DNA from: Camarhynchus parvulus
Lineage: Eukaryota; Chordata; Aves; Passeriformes; Thraupidae
DNA length: 64,000 nucleotides
Assembly: GCF_901933205.1 (NCBI RefSeq)
Contig: NC_044577.1
Span: 9,559,321 to 9,623,320, forward strand
Direction of reading: 5' to 3'
Position numbers and translations under genes: made by a program. The notes under the pieces were generated by a model. The model was not told the DNA's origin. It saw only the letters and a list, made by a program, of their open reading frames with translations, and searched no databases. Below are positions 50,221 through 61,084 of this stretch, in pieces (position 1 is the first letter of the stretch; each line of letters opens with the position of its first letter).

Positions 50221-52074
50221 CTCTGAAAAGCTTTCTGTGGCAATTCTCACTGTATCTGTCACACTTCAGGAAAGCAGATTTTCTGAGGACAAGAGAGCAG
50301 AGTTGCATGTTGTCTTTAGACAGCATTATAACCTATAATCCAAGGTGGCTGCGTGACTTTACTGGTGGCTCCAGCCAAAGGGCTAAACATGAGCCATACC
50401 AAGACAGAAAGCTCTGGGATATGTCAGGAAGACACAACTATTATGGTGCAATGAAGAGACAGAGATGTTTGGGGGGCAGTTCCATCTGCCTCTGCCAAAC
50501 TCTTGAAGTCCTGCTCTTTCCTCCTCACTCACTTTTTCAATGAATGCTGATCAGGTTATATTAAAACTAAGAGTGGATTTACACAGTCCTTAACAAAGGG
50601 CTCTGTCCTTTGGCCTCAGGAGATCACTGATTTTTGAAACAAAATGCAGTTTCTGTGCTGTTTTGCTGTACAACACAAGTGGCATTAAAAAATGGAAAGC
50701 ATTGCAGTAATATTGATCCACCAAACCCTTCCCTGAAAAAATCACTTTTTTCTATGTTTTAGATTACAGTTAAACTACCAGCAATAACCTCTGAAAAACC
50801 ATCTATTGCTGCTTGGCTGTTCACAGTAACTGGGGCTTGTACACTGCAAACCTCTCAGTTTGAAGTGTCCTCTTTTGAAAACAGCAGCTCTGGTTTTATA
50901 ACTAGAGCACTACCATAATATTGTTTTTACTAGCTCAAGGTTCAATTTCAATACAATAATAAATAACAAAACCCTCTTCAAACAGCTCCTTAAAAATACA
51001 GTAGTTTAAAAAAGAAACTGCATAGACAGCAACTCTTCCTGTTTAGGGAAATGACTAAAGGCCATGCAGTCTCTCCCTCCTGTACAGGAGGAAGAGGAGA
51101 AAGAGAGAAATTACAAGAATCAGCCACTGCTGTCCTGAATGATGGAGCTGGCACTCAACATCGTGTAAGTGGCCTGATCTGATGTGTAGTGTGTGCATGC
51201 TGCTCTCAAGAAGGGGATCCTGCAGGAATTCCAGGCACTGGCAGTTCCTTTTCTGATTCACTATTTTTAGAAGCTGCATATCCAGTCTATTTTTTATCTA
51301 ATTGGTGATAGCTGTGATATTGTTAATATCTTCTGAGACAATGGGGCCAAAATCTGTATACTTCTCTGAGAGTAAGAAAAGCACATTACCTTAAAACCAA
51401 AGCCCCTTGGAAAAACAGGAACAAATTCTGGTCATTCTTATGCTATGAATTTGTCACATCCCATAATATAAATAATGTTATCCCAGAATCACACTGTCCA
51501 AAATCTTTCCTGCTTTTCTGTCATCTGACATAAATTTGAGTGAAACTCTGTCAGTTGGTCTGAGATTGAGAATTTCCTGGAATCTGGCAATGAGCCAGAC
51601 CAGCTTAGGTTCACGTGAGCTGGAGAGCCCCAAGCAGCCTCTCTTAAAGTAACTGCCTTAACTAAAATATTCTCATTTCAAGCTTCCTTGGAAATCATTA
51701 GTAAGTATTGACTTTAGTTTTAGTTTCTGTTTATCTTTAAGAAGCAATGCCTTGAAGCTCCTGTGTACCAATTCCTTCTTTCCATTATGTGTATTGATTT
51801 GCCAAAGGATATTCTGTCGTGCTTTGGAGCCTTGTTCTCAGAATTTTAGTAAACTGAAAATCTGACAGATTATAGGCCTTCAAACTTCAGACTGCACTTG
51901 CAATTAATCCAGTGGGTTTCTCTCATATATCTAACAACTAACAGAAAACTAATTTGAAAATGTAAATGACATTATAATGCTTACCCAGCTACAAATAATA
52001 TTATACCTAGCTACATTTATACTGAACTGCCTGCAAAAAATAGAGACTGGTGACTCTCTGAAGTAAATGCTGTT

Positions 52075-52102
52075 CCAAGTAAGGTTATGATTCTATGAAC
52101 TG
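52075..52102 (+). mobile_element. Possible relic of a CR1 3' end
   Basis: TTCCAAGTAAGGTTATGATT followed by CTATGAA resembles the CR1 terminal stretch (ttccaacc... attctatgattctatga). Under 30 bases match and the upstream box is not recognisable, so coincidence is possible. Confidence 0.3.
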
Positions 52103-55100
52103 TTTTAAGGTACTGGATGTAGGTAACTACATCAGTGGCCTGACAGGCAAAAGCTGCTGTGTGAGGTTGCTTTCAGTGAGAGCCACCACACACTCACTTT
52201 AATGGATGAACAGGGGAAGCACCTTCATGGGTGCTTTTTTTTTCTTCTGAGAAATAACTAACAAACCTGAGCAGGAGATAAAAACTCTTCAGAATCATAC
52301 AGATACACTCTTCATACATATAAAGGAAGCCGCCCGTTGGAAGCAGTTCCATGAGCAGACAGTTATTGAGAGATGGCATCATGATTAATGAAAAAATAAA
52401 TATCAGTTCACTCACAAGTCCTTTAATTTTGCCCCTATCTGTCCAAAAGGCAGTAGTATTTGGGTTTTTTTTTCAATTAATATTTAGCTTTGAATTACAT
52501 CACTGCATACTTGTGGTGCATTTTGATATACATTCAATAATGTAAACCTTTTATAAAGAACAGACTGCATTTGCTCTTCAACATTTTATTTTGAACATCC
52601 TTGGGATGCTCTCCTTAACCAAGAAAAGGCATTTACTTCTGTTTTTCTTGGAGAAGTGCACAATAATTTCATTAGAGCTACTATAGAAGATCGTTAAGAG
52701 TTTACCCTTTGTGTATATGGGAATGACTTTTCATTTGTATTTATGAAGAGAGGGGTAAGAAATACAAGGCAAGGTTATCTGAGAAGAGTAGAAAGACACT
52801 AACAGTGTGAGTGAAAGCAAGTGTTTTCAAATGTAACTTTTTCTTTCTTTTTTTCTTTTCAATTTCACTGTTGATGAAACTGGCATTGAGTTTTGTCTCA
52901 GAGTGATTTTTCTTTCCCTGAGCTTGTGAGTTCATTTTCTTGTATGACATGTCCATGGATGGACAGAGTGGATGTCAGTCCAACACCTCAGCAAAGTTAG
53001 TCCAGCCTAATCATTGCAGAAATGCTTTATTTTCTCTCTGCTTGCTTATTGGCATTGCCACCCTTGAGTCTCCTCAGGGCTCTCAGTGCTCTAGAACATG
53101 GCAAATGCATCACCTGATGGGTCAGCAAAGACGCATGACCACATCCCCTCTGTCACGAGCAGTCTCCTTTGTGCCATGCTTGAGAAAATGCTCCAAAACT
53201 TCTGTTCTCTTCTAAGCAATAACAGGAAGTATTCACCACTGTGAGAGCCTGTCCTGCCGCTGCTGTACTTGCTCTCAGAGGAGCTTGCTGGTTTACAGAA
53301 GAACATTTCAAATGAGGCTGCTAAGCCATGCGATCAGAAATAGTTATGTAACAGGCCTCCCCATTTCTCTGTTCTCTTTCCAGTTCTACTGTCCCACATC
53401 CCCATGGTCTGTCTCTCCCTGTAATTCCACTGATTCTCATCTCTGGTTTTCACATTTCTTGTCATTTAGACCCTATTTGGGTGTCTCCATGATTCATCTT
53501 CTTGTGCATCAGCTAAAGTTTACTCCCTTCTTCATAGATCTTTCTGCTTAAATTCACACTCCTTCTTGCATCATCAAACCCAAAAATTATCATCCAACTG
53601 TGCAAAGGATCAGGGCAGCAACATGGAAAATAAAGTTGCAACACCTAAAAGCATTGTCCAATGGGTGACTTAAAGGCTTGGAAACTGGGGGGTTCCCTAA
53701 TATCATTCACACTCTTCCTTCTGCCTCTTTATTTATTTTCTCTAGAAATCATGAAATACAGGTGTAAAAGTTACAAATGTAAACGATGGGGGAAAATTAT
53801 CAAGCTTTAGGTGCATACCAGCATTTCAAATCAAAGGTCATGTAGTTTTAACAGTGCCCTAAAGGCCAGCAGCCTACTGGTCCCTTCAGTTCCCAGTTCT
53901 GAATTACCAGGCATGGAAGGATAAACACAGCTGACCTTAAGTTAATTCTTTCCCTAAACTGTGGGCTAGCCCTTGATATTTTTGATTTTGAGAGCCTTTC
54001 TCTTGATTTTAGATTTTGTTACTGGTACAGTTTGTTTAAAGAAAAGCAAACAAAACACCCATTTCATAATTTGCTTTATTTCTGCAAACAATACCTTTAT
54101 TTTCCCTGCCACTGCATATTCTTGTTCCACCTGTTCTCTGTAGGTGCCTCTGAGGTTTTGGATCTGTGCTAAAGATGGGATGAGGCTGTATGACATCCAT
54201 TCAAATTCGTATTGGCTTCCCTTTCCACTGCCAAAATTTCACAGAGAAGCAATGGCCCAGAGGTGCCCCAAAGAGGCAGCCAGCAGCTTAAGGATGTCTT
54301 GGCTTCCTGATTCTTCCTGCTGATAATGGCAGAATTGCAGGAGTTCAAAATTTGTCATTTCCACTCCCATGTGTAACAGAGGTGAAAGAAATGGGGAACT
54401 TCACCCCAGCTGCCTACTAAAATCCAGCTTTAGCAGAGCTATGCTTCCATTACTCAGCTAAATCTAGGTCATATATAAAAAATGCCAATTCACCAAATTA
54501 GTGGTTAAAATTTGACAGGGACTGAGAATAAAAAGATGCTGACCTTTGATTTCTTATTTTAAGCTCCTCATTGATTTCTTCAAATAACGTCACAGCTAGC
54601 CTCATAAATTTTTTTCCATTCTGTTTGAAAAGAGGGTGTAAAACAAATTCCTCAGCTTGTAAAGAGATTACATTAAAGCCAATATTTTCTCTTTGGTCAG
54701 GTGAGTCAGTTTTGGAATCAGTCGTTTGCTTTTATAAGTGAAAGCCTTTAGAGGAATTTCTACCCCACCCAGGCAGCTAGCACAGCTTTGTTTAATGTTT
54801 TGAACCCTGCCTGGCTCCAACAGATAATATCCATATTTATTGATACAGAGGTCTTGTGTGAACATGACCAGAAATTCTTTGTGCTCTGCAATCTCACCCC
54901 ACTCGTGCTGCAGGAAGCAGCTGACTGGCCTTTCCCACCCACCACTTCCTTTGGAATGAAGATGGTATCTCCCCACAACCACTGCCTACAGACAAGATGC
55001 CACAAGCAAACAGGTGTTTTCAGCAGGCAGGCAGGAAGGGAGAAAGATAAATAAACCTGAGCCCGCAAGAGAGGAAGAAGGCTGTGACACACTTTCTAAC

Positions 55101-57204
55101 ATCCTCCACGTCAAATTTTATCCCAGACCTGCAACCAGCAAATCCTGCCTGTCTCAGATCCAATGAAAGGGCTTTTGACTGCAGGACTAGACAGTTATGT
55201 TTAAAACAAATAATAACTAAACAAAGGGAGAGTCATTTAACGTTTGCCAGCAAGCTTTCCTGTGGATAAGTATGCCAGTGTTTGCTAGCCTTGCAAAATT
55301 AGCCAAAGGTCATATTGGCTGTTTCCCAAACTGCAGACAAACCTTTGAGTGCACCAAAGCCTTCAGTTGCTCCTGCAGCATCACACCCTTCTGCTAATGT
55401 CCTTTAATGTTTATGTAACCTTAAGTCTAGAGCCAATGAAAAAGGGTTTATATTTTTTCTAAAAATGTCAGCCCATGTTTAAAAACAAAACAAAATAGCC
55501 CAGCCCTTCCCCACAAAGAGTCATTTCAAAAACTTCTAAAACAAAGACCTTTAAAACCTATATCTTGTTTTGGCATGTTAAAAATAACAAAGAAAAAATT
55601 CCTAGATTTCTGTTTGAACTGACTTCCCATTGGCACTTACATTGATATTGTATTTAAAATTATGCAGATGGTATCATTGATTTTGATACTTTTGCTTCAA
55701 AACCTATACAAATGCTCACATATGTTTAGATACTGTCTTAACAGAGGGGTATCTACATGTTGTAAGAGAAGGAGGATAATAATGGTTTCTAGAAACAAAA
55801 CAAAAAAGCTCAGATGGATTTCCCTTTTCTGCCCCATCTTACAACTAAAGTAACTTTCAAATTATACTTACTAGTTCATGCAAAACCAGCCAGATCTACT
55901 TTGATTTACTACTGGAATTCACACAGTTGAAACCAAATAGAGCTAATTAAAGGAACCTGCCAAGTGAAAGCTTCAGAGAGAGCACCCAGTTTGGCAGAAG
56001 GGTGGGAAAAAAAAGCATATATAGTCTCTACTAAAAGTCCCATTTTTATATATATGGCCATGGAATACAATGAACTTGGGCTTTAAATTCACTGCAAACA
56101 AACCAGGCAGTCCTGAGGCAGTAAAATCCCCCAGAGGACATCACTTCCTATTTCCAAGCACAAGCTTTAATCACAGAATCACTACCTGCTTGTTTAAGGT
56201 CCCCCTGATGTTTAAACACTTCCCTTCTGTCCTTGCCATAAGCAAAGTCTCTGCTGCTTCAGCACCAGCCTCAGTGCCTGGAGATGAGCACAGCCCAAAG
56301 TGCCAAGCACTGAAAGTACAGGTAAATCTGCAAACATATCTCTAGCCAGAGATGGTCTGACAGAAAACACACCAGTAAATTCAGAGCAGAAGCGACAACT
56401 GTCAGCAGGTCATATTTAAGACACAGAGTAGGGAATGATGGTTTCTGTATGATTCCCTGGTACTTCACTTCAGAGCTCTTGTCAGTGTACTTGTGAGCAA
56501 GCTTCCTGTAGCAAAGCTCTTCCACTCCTGAGGAACTGGGTAAAATCCTTCTGCTTGGCAAGTCTGCATTGACAACCCCTGTGCCCTGTTAGCCATTTTC
56601 TCCCCAAGGTTAATTCTGCCACTGAATTTCTCTAGCAAACTGAACAATACTTGTTGGTCTTTGTCACAGAAGAAATGGCATTTCTGACTTTGTTTCAGGC
56701 TCCCAGAATGAATGAAAGGCAGGGACAGAAACTAGAAAAAAATGTTTTAAAGAGCAGGAAAGAAAATATGTGTGTAACGTGCCACAAACCCAGCTACATT
56801 AACATTCAAATGCCTTAATTTCTCATTAAATCTTGGACAAGATGATTTAAAATAAAAGGAGGAAGTTGACGCTTCAAGCCATTACCTTGGCTTTTTCATG
56901 AGACATCAGTACTTCAAAAGTAAGAAAATTAAGTTGGGCTCTTCAACCAAAATAAAAAGCTGAATTTGCCAACAAGTTCATTTTGGCAACAAGCAGTGAC
57001 ATTTTTCTCCCACTTATATAACAAGATTTGTGTACACCTTCAACTACCAGCCTTCTACATTAATTTCTCCCAGGTGAAATATTTTTCAGTATTACTGTTC
57101 CAGTTCTCCAAGGAATAGTCATAAGACTCTTACTTCTGTTTACAGTCAGAGGCATTATCACGATATAAGAACTAAATCTGTGTGCAGAATTATGGAGTAG
57201 CTTT

Positions 57205-57236
57205 GGGTTTTAGTTGGGTTTTTTGGGTTGGTTGGG
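57205..57236 (+). repeat. G/T tract with four GGG runs
   Basis: GGG occurs at 57,205, 57,216, 57,225 and 57,234, separated by T-rich loops of 8, 6 and 6 bases. This meets a relaxed quadruplex pattern. The sequence is otherwise low-complexity and AT-rich. Confidence 0.65.
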
Positions 57237-59094
57237 TTTTTTTAATAATTTGTCTAAACAAACTACTTCTTTTGTATACATATACATGTCAACCTTCTCC
57301 CCCCTCACCTGCAACTGGATTGTTGCAAGGAGGGACAGGAAATCAGTGTGTGAGATCTGTACATATATATATACAAAATTCCCTTCCTCAGCCCAAAATA
57401 TGAGCATGTGCTCTGCAGTCCTACTCAGCAAGGAAGTGCCTTGTGAGAGGAGAGGGGAAAAAACCCCAAGCCAGTTCTGTTCTAAAAGTATGGTAACATA
57501 TTCCTTCTGAAGCTTGAAAAGTCAGTCTGGGTTTGTTGCATACATGGGTGTTTTCTCAAGCTCTCAGCACTCTTGCAGTGCTGGCTGCCCTGCTCTGCTG
57601 CTCCAGCTTCCCAGCAGCACAGAAAGTTGTTCCACAGACTTCACAGGGAAACACACTCCGCAGATTTTTTTCATGGTAAATGCCTGATCTAATAATTTTG
57701 GTTTGGGTTTCTGAACCTGTGTTATAGAAAGTCCTACTTTCTTTTCCTCAAATACTTTAGTGCAGTTCTTGCACTAAAATGTATGGTGAAAACTGCTGAG
57801 AAGAAGCCTAAATGCAAGATACAATGTACAACTACAGGGAAAAGATTCTAGATACAAGCAGGCTTTTCAATGTATCAGGAGAAAGCCACGAGCAGACTGC
57901 CGGGGAAGGTTCTAACCTAACTCCAACTACAAATGAGACTCGTTTGTTAGCAGGAAATGTTAGCAGAGCGCTGGCAGGCCTGCTAATGGCCCCTTCTGGA
58001 TTTACAATGAACAGATACACGTTGGAGTGGGGAACAGCTGGAGGGGAGGAGAACCCACTAACAGAGATCTATTTATTGGTACACCTGGGCTGGGTGAGTT
58101 TCTGGGAAGTCGCTGTGTAGCATCACTATTTCATTTTATTAGAGTTCTTGATTTTTTTAAGGAGATTTTACATTACTTGAATTTTACTCAGAAAAAGTAA
58201 CAAACCCCATATGCTCTATTTATTACTGAGTACAATTCCCTGAAAAAATTCTAATGTAAAAAGAAAACTTAATTGTAAAATTTCTTTTTCCACTCAGTGG
58301 ATCTATTTCTAGAGCAAACAGCAATATAAATCAGTCATGTCTAGTCATCAACAGTGGCACTGTGATAGATGTCTAATAACTATTGTCATAATCAGATCTG
58401 TATTCTATTTGCTGTGCTAAAATTCTGAGAGATAAAGGACCTGCTTCAAGGTAAAAAACATTCAAATCATCATATAAAATGATCTGGTGCAATGGTTTGC
58501 TATACTACCTCATCATCACTTTATATCAGTCCCTAAAACTTGATGTGAGCCACTGACTTTGGACTAGTATGGTTTATATTCTAGTGGTGGATTTGGTAAG
58601 ATATATAGCAAAAAATGAGGGAAGGATTATGGTTGGGGTTTTTTTTTCCCAAAAAATAAATACACTAAAGGGAGAAAAATATGTTGGAGGAGATATGAAA
58701 TTATAGATTCTGTCACTGAGACATGAACCCCATGGGTAAATAAGAGACTAATCAGAAAAGATTCAGCATCACATACCAAAATATTGGTGTAGTGTAATGC
58801 ACAGAGCTGATGTGCTCTTAAGTCATTTGAGAGGTCTACATGTCTTTGTTTGTACAGCAGCTGCATTAGAATGGACATTTATCACATCAAGAGAAGTTTA
58901 CTCTGGTTTTCTCTTGCACCGTGACTTCAGTTTAATGCTTACACGGTTTTTGGACTCTTACAGGTAACAACTTCCTTTAGGTTGCTAAACAAATAGAAGT
59001 AATCTTTTACATGTTACCAAGGAAAAATCCTGTAACTTTGGGAGGCTTTTGGGGGGGATAACCATGGGGTATGCCCTGGACTTCAGACATTACT

Positions 59095-59119
59095 AGAATA
59101 GAATAGGACAGGACAGGAC
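59095..59119. repeat. Short pentamer microsatellite
   Basis: AGAATAGAATAGGACAGGAC followed by AGGAC forms two imperfect pentamer phases (GAATA and GGACA) of about two to three copies each. Confidence 0.85.
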
Positions 59120-59794
59120 TCTGGCTCTGCCAGGCCAGACTTAAAGGAGTGCTGGCATGAATCATCTGGTTTAACAAAGGAACATTTTTAGAAATAATTA
59201 GGTTAGTTCCATTCAGTAATATAAGAATCTAAAAGCAAAATGTGTGCATCCTTAACAAATAGAGGGAAGGTCGGCTTGCTTCTAGCTACATTCTAGATAC
59301 ACTGCAGGTTTCTTCCAGATTGAAGCCTGCAATGGAAGCACTAGTTATTTTTTGGAGGAAAATGTTGTGAAAATTGTATGCGAATTTCTCCAAGAGAAAA
59401 ATGAAACAGCCTAAAACTTATCTGAAACGTTCCTATAACTGTGCTTCAGCCTTTGAATGTGCTTTCTATAAATAACCATTACAAAACATGCTGGTCTATT
59501 TTAAACTATGATTTGTTGTCAAAGACTCCACTATATTGTAGGTCTTACGTTATAAACTAAAATGTCCCCTGATCCTCGGCGTTGAGCTAGCGAGGGTTTT
59601 GATTTACCTAAGGTTTGGTTTGGGGGCTTTATTTAGCTCTGTAAGTTGTTGTCCAGGAGTGGAGCGTGTCGTTACGAGGGGCTCTACCTCGCCATGGGGA
59701 GACCTTCATTGCCTGCACAGGCTTTGGTGGCCTGAGCGAGGCTGACAGGAGTTTCTGGAGCTAAATAAACGGGGTTAGTGCCTACCTCGGCCCC

Positions 59795-59895
59795 GAAAGG
59801 TACCCTCATAGGAAGGTACGAATACCCTGCCGTTGCTCTCTGTTGGGGAGAGACGGAAGGTACCCGATAGGAAGGTACGAATACCCCGTCGTTGC
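59795..59895. repeat. Two-copy 59-60-bp direct repeat at the edge of the CpG island
   Basis: Copy A (59,795-59,836) and copy B (59,855-59,895) share AGGAAGGTACGAATACCC and end CGTTGC, with a 1-base indel and about four substitutions. Each copy contains the nonamer GGAAGGTAC or a close variant twice, so the motif occurs four times in 85 bases. The 18-base spacer, TCTCTGTTGGGGAGAGAC, is itself an imperfect palindrome. Phasing and repetition resemble a clustered protein-binding site, but I do not recognise the factor. Confidence 0.85.
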
Positions 59896-60309
59896 GGACG
59901 GACCCTCTCCCCAGGCGGCTGCAGAGGCGGCAGCTCGGCTCCGGCCCCGCGGGCCCGGCTCCCCCCGAGCAGCCCGGGCCGGGCTCCCTCGGCCGGGACA
60001 GGGCTGCGCTGCCTCGGGCCCGCGGCGCTCCCTCCGGCGCTCCCGGGCCCCGCGGCCATGGCCGGGCCGTGCGCGGAGCCGCCGCAGCGAGGGGCGGGCG
60101 GGCAGGGCCGCTACGCCACTTTCGTAGCGCTGGAGGAAATGGCTGCGCATTGGGCAGCGCGGGCTGCGGGGCCGCGTGTGCAGGGCGAGCGCGGCGTAGC
60201 CGGCTCTGTGAATAGCGCCGGCGGAGCGGCAGGAGGAGGAGGAGGAGGCGCCGCGGCGGTTTGGTACCGAGCGGAGAGGGAGATGCACACGGCACTCGAG
60301 TGAGGTAGC

Positions 60310-60330
60310 TATAAAACCCCATTTGTTTAC
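60310..60330 (+). promoter_or_regulatory. TATA box with adjacent forkhead-type site
   Basis: GCTATAAAACCCC places TATAAAA at 60,310-60,316. Eight bases downstream, TGTTTAC at 60,324-60,330 matches the core of forkhead (FOXA/FOXO class) sites. A TATA-directed start would fall near 60,340. A TATA box inside a CpG island is a minority arrangement. The match is good, but use of this box is an inference. Confidence 0.5.
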
Positions 60331-60511
60331 ATGCCCTCCCCCACAGCCGCCCGGCGCCGCGGAGCGGGTGGCGGCCGGCCCGGGCCGCGCCGGGGCGGGG
60401 GGCGGCGGTGCGGGCGAGGAGCCGCGGCGGGGACCGAGCGGCGGTAGCGGACAGCGGCTCGCCCGCGATGCGGAGCGGCGAGAGGGGCGCGCGGCGGCGC
60501 GGCCGCCTCAT

Positions 60512-60517
60512 CACGTG
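60512..60517. promoter_or_regulatory. CACGTG E-box, first copy
   Basis: TCACGTGG in GC-rich context within the candidate first exon. The palindromic CACGTG core is bound by bHLH factors of the MYC/MAX, USF, TFE and CLOCK/BMAL1 groups. Which one, if any, acts here cannot be told. Confidence 0.6.
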
Positions 60518-60548
60518 GCGGCGGGGCGCGAGGCCGCGGGGTGCGCGC

Positions 60549-60576
60549 GGGGGCCGGGGGGCGGCGGGCGGGGGGG
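60549..60576 (+). repeat. Strong G-quadruplex motif in the promoter
   Basis: G-runs of 5, 6, 3 and 7 (60,549-60,553, 60,556-60,561, 60,566-60,568, 60,570-60,576) are separated by CC, CGGC and C. In the + transcript it would lie in the 5' UTR, about 100 bases before the candidate start codon, inside the upstream ORF. Confidence 0.85.
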
Positions 60577-60672
60577 CCGCGCCCGGGCTCCCCCGAGGCG
60601 GCGGAGCGCGAGGCGCCGCCGCGGCCCTGGCGCATCCCCCACCCCCTTTCTTCCTCTGCTCGTGAGGCGACC

Positions 60673-60681
60673 ATGCGGCAG
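60673..60681 (+). CDS. Candidate first coding segment, M-R-Q, partial gene
   Basis: ATG at 60,673-60,675 sits in a favourable context (GCGACCATGC, A at -3), is followed by CGG and CAG, and then directly by the donor GTAAAT. The intron would be phase 0. No following exon is recognised before the right edge, so the gene would continue beyond 64,000. Three residues cannot identify it. One hypothesis is SMCO4, a 59-residue single-pass membrane protein that I recall beginning MRQLKGKPKK. If right, the next exon should start with codons for LKGKPKK. It is equally possible that this exon is entirely untranslated and coding starts downstream. The symbol is left blank for that reason. Confidence 0.35.
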
Positions 60682-60917
60682 GTAAATCCTCCCCGCCCCC
60701 GCGCCCGGAACGGGGGCCCGGGACGTGGCGGCGGCGCTGCGGCTGCCCGGGCTGCTCGGGCGGAGAGAGAAAGGGGGGCGGCAGGGCGCGGCGGGGGTCG
60801 GGGGCTGCGGTGGGCCCCGTGTCCCGGCGGGTTCGAGCCGCCCGGTGCCCGCTCTGCCGCTTCCCTCCGGCAGCCTTCCTGCCGGGAGTGCGGCTTTGGG
60901 CGCGCCCCGGCCCTGCC

Positions 60918-60942
60918 GAGCTCGCTCGCTCGCTCGCTCTCG
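60918..60942. repeat. (CTCG)n microsatellite
   Basis: GAG is followed by four perfect CTCG units (60,921-60,936) and then CTCTCGG. A short GC-rich tandem repeat inside the island, downstream of the candidate exon. Confidence 0.9.
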
Positions 60943-60949
60943 GTGCGGC

Positions 60950-60955
60950 CACGTG
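60950..60955. promoter_or_regulatory. CACGTG E-box, second copy
   Basis: CCACGTGG, an 8-base palindrome, 268 bases downstream of the candidate splice donor and 438 bases from the first E-box. Confidence 0.6.
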
Positions 60956-61012
60956 GAGGCCGCGGGTGCGGGGGAAGGAGCCGGCCCTGCCCGCCCGGCG
61001 TGGGCGCTGCGG

Positions 61013-61034
61013 CCGTGCGGGGGCCGTGCGGGGG
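61013..61034. repeat. Two-copy 11-bp tandem repeat
   Basis: CCGTGCGGGGG occurs at 61,013-61,023 and again at 61,024-61,034, then CCGCAG. It lies at the 3' margin of the CpG island. Confidence 0.9.
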
Positions 61035-61084
61035 CCGCAGGACTTGGTGGTGTTTGGGGGCAGCCTGGGACGGTGGGTGATGAA

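Larger units (their letters stand above)
50221..59640. other. Intergenic, no gene recognised
   Basis: AT-rich sequence with no recognised exon or RNA gene. A possible CR1 3' relic (TTCCAAGTAAGGTTATGATT, then CTATGAA) lies near 52,075-52,102, but it is too short to call firmly. A G/T tract with four GGG runs lies at 57,205-57,236, and a (GAATA/GGACA)n microsatellite at 59,095-59,119. Stretches around 58,140-58,450 are compositionally similar to conserved non-coding sequence. Confidence 0.6.
60468..60665 (+). other. Possible upstream ORF, 65 codons
   Basis: ATG at 60,468 (G at -3) opens an arginine, glycine and alanine-rich frame ending with TGA at 60,663-60,665, only 7 bases before the candidate main ATG at 60,673. 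If transcription starts at the TATA-directed site, ribosomes would meet this frame first, which could reduce main-frame translation. The peptide has no domain and its composition follows the local GC content, so any role would be by position, not product. Confidence 0.3.
60340..60681 (+). other. Candidate first exon (5' UTR plus three codons)
   Basis: The left end is set about 30 bases downstream of the TATA box and is approximate. The right end is the donor CAG|GTAAAT, with GT at 60,682-60,683, a strong match to the vertebrate consensus. An alternative start lies in the pyrimidine tract CCCTTTCTTCCTCT at 60,643-60,657, which resembles a TCT-type initiator. That would give a very short 5' UTR of about 20 bases and would exclude the upstream ORF described separately. 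Confidence 0.45.
59650..61080. promoter_or_regulatory. CpG island at a gene promoter
   Basis: Base composition changes abruptly from AT-rich desert to very GC-rich sequence with dense CpG, especially from about 59,890 to 61,060. It returns to ordinary composition by about 61,100. The island contains GC boxes (GGGGCGGG at 60,091 and 60,392), a YY1-like AAATGGC at 60,137-60,143, an inverted CCAAT box (ATTGG, 60,149-60,153), a TATA box, two E-boxes and a good splice donor. Such islands mark the 5' ends of vertebrate genes. The many long open frames inside it, on both strands and in several frames, reflect the rarity of stop codons in GC-rich DNA and are not genes. Transcription to the right is favoured; a bidirectional promoter is possible. 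Confidence 0.92.

Noticed and set aside
60110..60128. GCTACG...CGTAGC hairpin in the island
   Set aside because: Arms of seven pairs are expected by chance in a 1.4-kb GC-rich region.
59833..60303. Several 94-160-codon frames on both strands inside the CpG island
   Set aside because: They overlap in several frames, consist of G, A, P and R, and reflect scarcity of stop codons in GC-rich DNA.
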